NCBI GenBank assembly: GCA_003132645.1
Contig: PKYM01000302.1
Coordinates: 1-19,050, forward strand
From: Actinomycetota bacterium
GTDB lineage: Bacteria; Actinomycetota; Thermoleophilia; UBA2241
DNA: 19,050 bases
Reading direction: 5' to 3'
This document shows, one piece after another, positions 14,505-19,050 of the stretch. The notes below the pieces were generated by a model. It saw only the letters and a program-made list of their open reading frames with translations. It searched no databases and was not told the DNA's origin. Within the stretch, counting starts at the first letter, position 1, and every line of letters starts with the position of its first letter. The position numbers and the translations under genes were made by a program.

Positions 14505-15779
14505 CTACCGCGAGCCGCAGGCTTTGGCGTAGGGCTCGATGACGGCGCCGATGCGGTCGCGGATGAGGGTCGGGGGAGGCGCGGCCGTGGCGCGCCGCGC
14601 CGAGAGGTTTCCCAGCAACCGGGCCAGCGCGGCGCGCACGTCGGGCCGCGCCCAGTAGTAGCGCACGCGGTCGCTGTAGCCGAACGCCGCCAGCGCGCGC
14701 TGCTCGGCGCTCTCGCCGGCGGCGTAGGGGCGCCAGTGGCCCGGGTCGGTTGCGAGGGCGCGCTCGACGGTCTCGCGCAGGCGCGAGAGGCCGGCGCCCG
14801 CGGCGCCGAGCAGCTCGCGCTCCTCGCCCTCGAGTTCGAACACGGCCTCGCAGAAGGCGTGTGTGAGCGCCGGCCCGACCTTGAGAATGGCGAAGTGGTC
14901 TTCGACCAGCCGGGCCAGCGCGGCGGCCGACTGGTAGTCGGTCGAGTGCGCCTCGAAGAGCAGCGGGCGCTGGCCTTCGAGCCAGTCCACCAGCGCGCGC
15001 GCCTTCGGGCGGTCGTAGGCGCAGACGGAATCGCTGCCGAACTCCACGCCCGGCTGCACGACCAAGGCGATCACCCGCTCCCAGGCGGCCCCGAGGCCGC
15101 GGGCGGAAAACGCTGCGCCGGTGAGCTCGAGCGTGCGGGTGGCGCGTTGTGGCGTCGTGACCGCCGGGGCTCCGGCGCCGGCGGTCTCACCGCCGGGGAC
15201 CGGCACCTCGGTGCCGACGACATACAGCGGGGGCGGGCTGCCGGCAGGCAGCCCGCCCCAGGCGGCTTCGGCCACCGCGGCGAGCTCGGCCGCGCGCTGC
15301 GCGACCAGGGTGTCGTCGGGCGGCGACCCGGGCGCTCCCGGGTCGCCGCCCACCCGCATGCTCGTGTCGAGGTGGATCTTGGTATAGCGGGCCAGCACGC
15401 AGTCGCGCACCAGGTCGCGCGCCTTCGCCATCGCCTTCGCAGCGGGCTCGGCGCGCCACGCGTGCGGCCCCAGGTGATCGCCGCCGAGGATCACGCGGGC
15501 GGGGTCGAAACCAGTCTCGACGGCGACCTGCGTGACGAAGTCGCGAAAGCCGGCCGGCGTCAATCCCGTGTAGCCGCCGAACTGATTGACCTGGTTGCAG
15601 GTCGACTCGACACAGACGAGCGTGTGGTCGGTGGCGGCCTGGGCCATCGCGGCCTCGAGCACGAAGCGCTCGGCTGAGCAGACGGAGTACAGGCCGACGC
15701 GTTCGCCGGCGCGGTTCGAGGCGACCATCTCGAGGAGGACGTCGGTGGTCGTGCGGCGGCCGGCGAGCGGGTCGGTCAT
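14505..15779 (-). CDS. GatZ/KbaZ-family protein (tagatose-bisphosphate aldolase partner or tagatose/fructose-6-phosphate 4-epimerase)
   Basis: 424 residues from ATG 15779, preceded by GGAGGCGGG; a GTG at 15815 is less likely. Family motifs: VGLYSVCSAERFVLEAA, CNQVNQFGGYTG (61-72), ILGGDHLGPHAW (97-108), KIHLDTSM (134-141), VEFGSDSVCAYD and FEAHSTDYQ. GatZ and KbaZ were described as non-catalytic partners of the class II aldolases GatY/KbaY in galactitol and N-acetylgalactosamine breakdown. Some relatives interconvert tagatose 6-phosphate and fructose 6-phosphate. No GatY/KbaY gene is present here, which favours an independent enzyme. The His and Asp residues of the GGDH and HLD motifs are available for metal-dependent chemistry. 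It is the last gene of the GH4-PfkB-KbaZ run. Family firm, exact reaction open. Confidence 0.87.
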   Translation of the reverse strand: MTDPLAGRRTTTDVLLEMVASNRAGERVGLYSVCSAERFVLEAAMAQAATDHTLVCVESTCNQVNQFGGYTGLTPAGFRDFVTQVAVETGFDPARVILGGDHLGPHAWRAEPAAKAMAKARDLVRDCVLARYTKIHLDTSMRVGGDPGAPGSPPDDTLVAQRAAELAAVAEAAWGGLPAGSPPPLYVVGTEVPVPGGETAGAGAPAVTTPQRATRTLELTGAAFSARGLGAAWERVIALVVQPGVEFGSDSVCAYDRPKARALVDWLEGQRPLLFEAHSTDYQSAAALARLVEDHFAILKVGPALTHAFCEAVFELEGEERELLGAAGAGLSRLRETVERALATDPGHWRPYAAGESAEQRALAAFGYSDRVRYYWARPDVRAALARLLGNLSARRATAAPPPTLIRDRIGAVIEPYAKACGSR

Positions 15780-15799
15780 CGAACCCGCCTCCGTCCGGC

Positions 15800-15853
15800 C
15801 GTGACCACGAGGCACCCTCGAGCACCCGTGATCACGAGGCGCCCTCGGGCGCG
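15800..15853 (-). repeat. Two 27-base tandem copies across the PfkB/KbaZ junction
   Basis: 15800-15826 and 15827-15853 match at 22 of 27 positions (both contain CACGAGGC and CCCTCG on the plus strand). The right-hand copy covers the PfkB stop codon and the codons before it; the left-hand copy is a non-coding duplicate in the gap before the KbaZ ribosome site. The gene end appears to have been duplicated. Confidence 0.75.
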
Positions 15854-16830
15854 GCCCTGGCCAGGAGCCACTCGGCGGCCGTGGCTGCCTCGGTGAGCGT
15901 CGCCTGGGCCTCGACGCCGCCCAGGCCGCGTGTCGACAGGGAGCCGCAGGCGACCCCGAAGGCCAGGCTGCGAGCGAGGTCCCGGCCGCCCAACCAGGCG
16001 TGCAGAAACCCGGTCGCGAAGCCGTCGCCGGCGCCCACCGTGTCGCGCACCTCGACAGGGAACGCCGGCATGCTCGCGGCGGCTCCCGCAGACCAGGCGA
16101 CGGCGCCGGAGTCGCCCAGTTTGACGATGGGCAGCGTGCCGGTCGAGGCGAGCTGCGCGAGCGACGGTTCCAGGTCGCCGCTGCGGTGCGTCATCGCCAG
16201 CGCCTCGTGGCGGTTGGCAAAGAGCAGGTCGACGGCCGGCAGGATCGCCAGGAGGCCGTCGTCCCATTCGTTCGAGGGATCGTCGTTGCAGTCGAGCGAG
16301 GTGGAGAGCCCGGCGGCGTGGGCCTCCGCGAACAGACCCTGGAGCCCGGCGGCGAGCTTCGGCTGCAGAAAGTACGACGTCACGTGCAGGTGGCGGGCGG
16401 AGCGCAGCAGCGTGCGGTCGATCATGGCGGCCTCGAACAGCGGGATGCAGCCGGGCGCCGTGAGGATGGCGCGATCGTCGCGCGTGGCTCGCACCAGCGA
16501 CACGCTCAGGCCCGTCGGCACCTCGTTCTGGACGACGACGCTGCCGACGTCGACCTGGCGGGCGGCGAGCTCGTTCAGCACGTAGCGCCCGGCGTCGTCG
16601 TCGCCCACGATCGACGCGAAGGCGGTGCTCAGACCGAGGCGGGCAGCGCCGCAGGCGACGATGCCCGCCGAACCGCCCACCGTCAGCACCGCTTCCGAAA
16701 CGAGGCGCTCGCGCTGGCCGACACCCAGCTCGGCGGGGACCCCCGCGAGCACCACGTCGGGGTTGAGGTCGCCGGCGACGAGCAGGTCGAACCTGCGCGC
16801 GACCGGTTCGTCGCCGGCGCCGCCGGTCAT
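15832..16830 (-). CDS. PfkB-family sugar kinase
   Basis: 332 residues from ATG 16830. Signature 1 region: VGGSAGIVACGAARLG (51-66) with FASIVGDDDAGR. Signature 2: DTVGAGDGFATGFL (263-276), where Asp269 is the expected catalytic base and GAGD forms the anion hole. The sequence starts in family style with LLVAGDLNPDVVL. PfkB (ribokinase-fold) kinases use ATP to phosphorylate sugars, sugar phosphates or nucleosides; the substrate cannot be read from motifs. Its place between the GH4 glycosidase and the KbaZ-family protein suggests it phosphorylates the released hexose, aminosugar or ketose. A GTG at 16863 would add 11 basic residues read from the tandem repeat, so the ATG is preferred. Its start codon lies in the first unit of a 19-base repeat array. 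Confidence 0.88.
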   Translation of the reverse strand: MTGGAGDEPVARRFDLLVAGDLNPDVVLAGVPAELGVGQRERLVSEAVLTVGGSAGIVACGAARLGLSTAFASIVGDDDAGRYVLNELAARQVDVGSVVVQNEVPTGLSVSLVRATRDDRAILTAPGCIPLFEAAMIDRTLLRSARHLHVTSYFLQPKLAAGLQGLFAEAHAAGLSTSLDCNDDPSNEWDDGLLAILPAVDLLFANRHEALAMTHRSGDLEPSLAQLASTGTLPIVKLGDSGAVAWSAGAAASMPAFPVEVRDTVGAGDGFATGFLHAWLGGRDLARSLAFGVACGSLSTRGLGGVEAQATLTEAATAAEWLLARAAPEGAS

Positions 16831-16901
16831 GCGCTCACCGTCACGTCGAAGCCTCACGCTCACGTCAAAGCCTCACCGTCACGTCAGGGCCTCTCCGTCA
16901 C
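16826..16901 (-). repeat. Four 19-base tandem repeats filling the GH4/PfkB junction
   Basis: Plus-strand copies: 16826-16844 (GTCATGCGCTCACCGTCAC), 16845-16863, 16864-16882 and 16883-16901, all of exactly 19 bases and most ending CCGTCAC or GCTCAC. Read on the minus strand, the upstream copy contains the GH4 TGA stop (16898-16900) and the downstream copy contains the PfkB ATG (16828-16830). Copies also carry a purine-rich GGAGAGG/GGTGAGG. Each unit therefore resembles a stop, ribosome-site, start cassette. Confidence 0.85.
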
Positions 16902-18190
16902 CGCAGCGCCTCGGGCAGCGCCTCGCGGTGCGCCGCCAGCATCTCGTCCACCATCTTGACCGTATCGGCGACCGACAGTGTTGCGGCGGCGTTGGGGTCG
17001 AGCAGCACGGCCTGCAGAACATGGTCGCGGCGTCCCTCGAGGGCGGCGCGCACGGTCAGCTCGGCCACGTTCAGGAACGTGCGATCGAGCGCTGCGCACT
17101 GCGCCGGCAGGTCGCCGACCGTCATCGGGTGCAGGCCGGTGGCGTCGATCTGGCACGGCACCTCGACGGCTGCGTCCCACGGCAGGTTGCCGATCAGCCC
17201 GCGGTTGGGCACGGTGCCGTAGATCTCGCGCTCGGTGCCGGTGACCATCGAGTGCACGATCAGCGACGCGTACTCCAGGCTGCGCTCGATCTCGAACGGC
17301 TCGCCGGCCGCCAGCTTGCGCTTCTCGTCTTCGTAGAAGCCGATGTTCTCTTCGCTGCGCGCGATGTACTCGCGGACCGGGATCCGCAGGCGCGCGATCT
17401 CGGCGTCGTCGCGCATGAACCACGGCACGTACTCGGCGAAGTGCTCGCTCGACTCGGTGGGGAAGTAGCCGAACAGCTTGTAGATCTGCACGCGCACGTG
17501 GCGGCCGAGACCGTCGGGGTCGGCCGCGATCGCCTCGTCGAGACGGGGATAGAGGTCGACGCCCTCGCGCTCGAAGCGCAGCACCCAGGCCATATGGTTC
17601 ACGCCGGCGCCCGTGAAGGTGACCTCCTCGAACGGCACGCCGACGTACTCGGAGATCTGCCGGGTCGTGTTCTGGATCGAGTGACAGAGACCGGCGACCT
17701 TCTTGTGCGGCGAGCCGGCGTCGTAAGCCCAGACGTTCATCGCCATGGGGTTGGTGTAGTTCAGCAGCCAGGCATCGGGGCAGAGCTCGGCCATGTCACG
17801 GCCGATGTCGAGGAGGATCGGGATCGTGCGCAGGGCGCGAAAGACGGCGCCCACGCCGAGGGTGTCGCCGATCGTCTGGCGCAGGCCGTACTTCTCGGGG
17901 ATGTCGAAGTCGAGGCGCGTGGCGGCGATGCCGCCGACCTCGATCGTGTTGATGGCGAAGTCGGCGCCGCTCAAGGCCGCGCGACGATCTAGGTGGGCCT
18001 CGATCGTCGCGCGGCCGCGCACGGCGCCGTTGGTCCAGCGCGCCATCGCGGCGGCCGTCTCAAGGCGCTCCGGGTCGATGTCGTGCAGGACGATAGTCGC
18101 GTCGGCGAGCTCCGGGAACGTCAGGATGTCGCCCAACAGGTTGCGCGTGAACTCGACGCTCCCAGCGCCGATGAAGACGATCCTGGTCAT
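16898..18190 (-). CDS. Glycoside hydrolase family 4 enzyme, alpha-galactosidase (MelA)-like
   Basis: 430 residues, typical for MelA-type GH4. These enzymes use NAD+ and a divalent metal (often Mn2+) to oxidise C3 of the sugar, eliminate the aglycone and add water. Visible features: the dinucleotide fold start IVFIGAGSVEFTRNLLGDIL (GxGS, 8-11), the sugar-binding NYTNPMAMN (144-152), the metal-site Cys169 (GLCHS) and His199 (GVNHMAW), and IGDTLGVGAVFRALRTIP. No signal peptide, so it acts on imported glycoside in the cytoplasm. A good ribosome site (GGAAGGGG) precedes ATG 18190. First gene of a minus-strand run with the sugar kinase and KbaZ-family genes. GH4 also includes alpha-glucosidases, glucuronidases and phospho-glycosidases; the ABC-type uptake and the galactose/tagatose-type neighbours favour an unphosphorylated alpha-galactoside. 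Confidence 0.9.
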   Translation of the reverse strand: MTRIVFIGAGSVEFTRNLLGDILTFPELADATIVLHDIDPERLETAAAMARWTNGAVRGRATIEAHLDRRAALSGADFAINTIEVGGIAATRLDFDIPEKYGLRQTIGDTLGVGAVFRALRTIPILLDIGRDMAELCPDAWLLNYTNPMAMNVWAYDAGSPHKKVAGLCHSIQNTTRQISEYVGVPFEEVTFTGAGVNHMAWVLRFEREGVDLYPRLDEAIAADPDGLGRHVRVQIYKLFGYFPTESSEHFAEYVPWFMRDDAEIARLRIPVREYIARSEENIGFYEDEKRKLAAGEPFEIERSLEYASLIVHSMVTGTEREIYGTVPNRGLIGNLPWDAAVEVPCQIDATGLHPMTVGDLPAQCAALDRTFLNVAELTVRAALEGRRDHVLQAVLLDPNAAATLSVADTVKMVDEMLAAHREALPEALR

Positions 18191-18206
18191 GAGCCGCCCC
18201 TTCCTT

Positions 18207-18240
18207 CGCCTGAGCGATAGTGTCGCAAATCAGGCGCAAA
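18207..18240 (-). promoter_or_regulatory. Operator-like repeats upstream of the GH4 run
   Basis: Two signals overlap in the 77-base gap between the peptidase end and the GH4 start. First, a direct repeat: CGCAAA at 18224-18229 and 18235-18240 (plus strand), period 11, the same layout as at 9166-9182; it is the likely DeoR-family site. Second, an inverted repeat: CGCCTGA (18207-18213) and TCAGGCG (18230-18236), with an inner GCGA/TCGC pair. On the minus strand CACTAT is a possible -10, with TTGCTC 19 bases before it. The inverted repeat could also end peptidase transcription, but has no T-run. Confidence 0.5.
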
Positions 18241-18267
18241 CGAGCAATCCCGAAAACGCATGCGTCG

Positions 18268-19050
18268 CTACTTCAGGTAGCGGTCGAACCACTCCAGGAC
18301 GAGCTCGAAGCGCTGGACCCGGTGGACCGGGCTGCCGGCGCGCGTCAGCTCGTGTGACTCCTCGGGGAAGCGCACGAACTCCACCTCGCGCCGCAACAAC
18401 CGCAAGGTGGTGAAGAGCTGCTCGCCCTGCTCGACCGGGCAGCGCAGGTCGTTCTCGGAGTGCAGGATGAGCAGCGGCGTGTGGATGTCCGGCGCGTAGG
18501 TCGCCGGGGAGATCTTCAGGTAGGCCTCGACGTCCTCGAACAGGAACTTGCCGAAGTAGCCCTTGAAGTCCCAGCCGAAGTCGCTCGAGCCCCACATCGA
18601 GAGCCACTGGTTCACGGCGCGCTCGGAGACGGCCGCCTTGAAGCGGTCGGTGTGGCCTACGATCCAGGAGGTCATGAAGCCGCCGTAGGAGCCGCCGATG
18701 ACACCCAGCCGCTCGCCGTCGACGAAGTCGAATCGCCGCACGGCTTCGTCGGTCACCGCCATACAGTCCTCGTAGTCCACAGACCCCCAGCCCGGTCCGG
18801 CCTCACCCGGCCCGCGGATGGCCCGTCCCCACGCCTCGCTGTAGCCCGACGAGCCCCGCGGATTGGCGAACACCACCGCGTAGCCGGCGCCGCAGAAGAC
18901 CTGGAACTCGTCGAAGAAGGTGTTGCCGTACTGGGTGAACGGCCCGCCGTGGATGTTCAGGAGCGTCGGGTAGCGGCGGCCGGCCTCGAAGCCGGCCGGC
19001 TTCATGACCCAGGCCTCGACCTCGGTCCCGTCGCGGGAGGTGGCGCTGAA
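18268..19050 (-). CDS. S9 prolyl-oligopeptidase-family peptidase (N-terminus outside the window)
   Basis: The frame is open to the right edge; 260 residues of the C-terminal alpha/beta-hydrolase domain are visible and the N-terminal beta-propeller is missing. The catalytic triad is clear: Ser in GGSYGGFM (codon 18688-18690), Asp in ENDLRCP (codon 18448-18450) and His in EESHEL (codon 18352-18354). Other family marks are NIHGGPFTQYG, ANPRGSSGYSEAWG and HTPLLILHSENDLRCP. This pattern fits acylaminoacyl-peptidase/DPP-like S9C enzymes that cut short or blocked peptides. An internal ATG at 19005 is not the start, since homology (EVEAWVMKP) continues upstream. It is probably unrelated to the sugar locus and separated from it by a promoter region. 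Confidence 0.92.
   Translation of the reverse strand, partial: FSATSRDGTEVEAWVMKPAGFEAGRRYPTLLNIHGGPFTQYGNTFFDEFQVFCGAGYAVVFANPRGSSGYSEAWGRAIRGPGEAGPGWGSVDYEDCMAVTDEAVRRFDFVDGERLGVIGGSYGGFMTSWIVGHTDRFKAAVSERAVNQWLSMWGSSDFGWDFKGYFGKFLFEDVEAYLKISPATYAPDIHTPLLILHSENDLRCPVEQGEQLFTTLRLLRREVEFVRFPEESHELTRAGSPVHRVQRFELVLEWFDRYLK

Noticed and set aside
14736..15677. 313-codon plus-strand open frame opposite the KbaZ-family gene
   Set aside because: No motif, no ribosome site, and skewed composition; the minus strand holds the conserved GatZ/KbaZ motifs.
16000..17992. Plus-strand open frames of 319 and 455 codons opposite the PfkB and GH4 genes
   Set aside because: Both strong family matches are on the minus strand; the plus frames are antisense shadows.
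18207..18236. Intrinsic terminator for the peptidase gene
   Set aside because: The inverted repeat has no T-run and coincides with the promoter and direct repeats of the GH4 run, so an operator role is preferred, though termination is not excluded.

Overview
The window is very GC-rich on both strands, uses GTG starts beside ATG, carries lipoprotein signal peptides typical of a single-membrane cell, and packs genes with 4-base overlaps. This suggests a high-GC Gram-positive bacterium (Actinomycetota, perhaps a Thermoleophilia-like lineage). The phylum is a reasonable inference; the class is a guess. I saw no rRNA, tRNA, transposase, integrase or CRISPR array. The longest stretch without a gene is the 228-base divergent gap at 1604-1831.

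Left part (1-8350). A secreted D-glucuronyl C5-epimerase-family protein runs leftwards off the window edge. Divergent from it is a single-gene unit for a Tat-type peptide-binding lipoprotein with no permease genes beside it. It converges, with overlapping stop codons, on a two-component system (OmpR-type regulator then HAMP sensor kinase, minus strand). Divergent from the regulator is a tight four-gene operon: two small membrane-anchored proteins I do not recognise, an ApbE-type flavin transferase, and a ferric-reductase-like haem membrane protein. The layout suggests the two-component system controls this redox operon.

Right part (8352-18190). A carbohydrate-use locus. A DeoR-family repressor (minus) is divergent from a plus-strand run encoding a SIS-domain sugar-phosphate isomerase/deaminase, a sugar-binding lipoprotein, two MalF/MalG-type permeases and a MalK-type ATPase. 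Converging on it is a minus-strand run encoding a GH4 alpha-galactosidase-like enzyme, a PfkB sugar kinase and a GatZ/KbaZ-family protein. A reasonable model is import of a galactoside or aminogalactoside, hydrolysis by the GH4 enzyme, phosphorylation, deamination or isomerisation, and entry to glycolysis through a tagatose/fructose phosphate step. Both promoter regions carry the same direct repeat (CRYAAA, 5 bases, CRCAAA), which links the two halves as one probable DeoR regulon.

A partial S9 prolyl-oligopeptidase-family gene enters from the right edge.

The most unusual signal is structural: four gene junctions of the carbohydrate locus are filled with short tandem duplications (15, about 20, 27 and 19 base units). 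Two of these arrays run from the stop codon of one gene to the start codon of the next.
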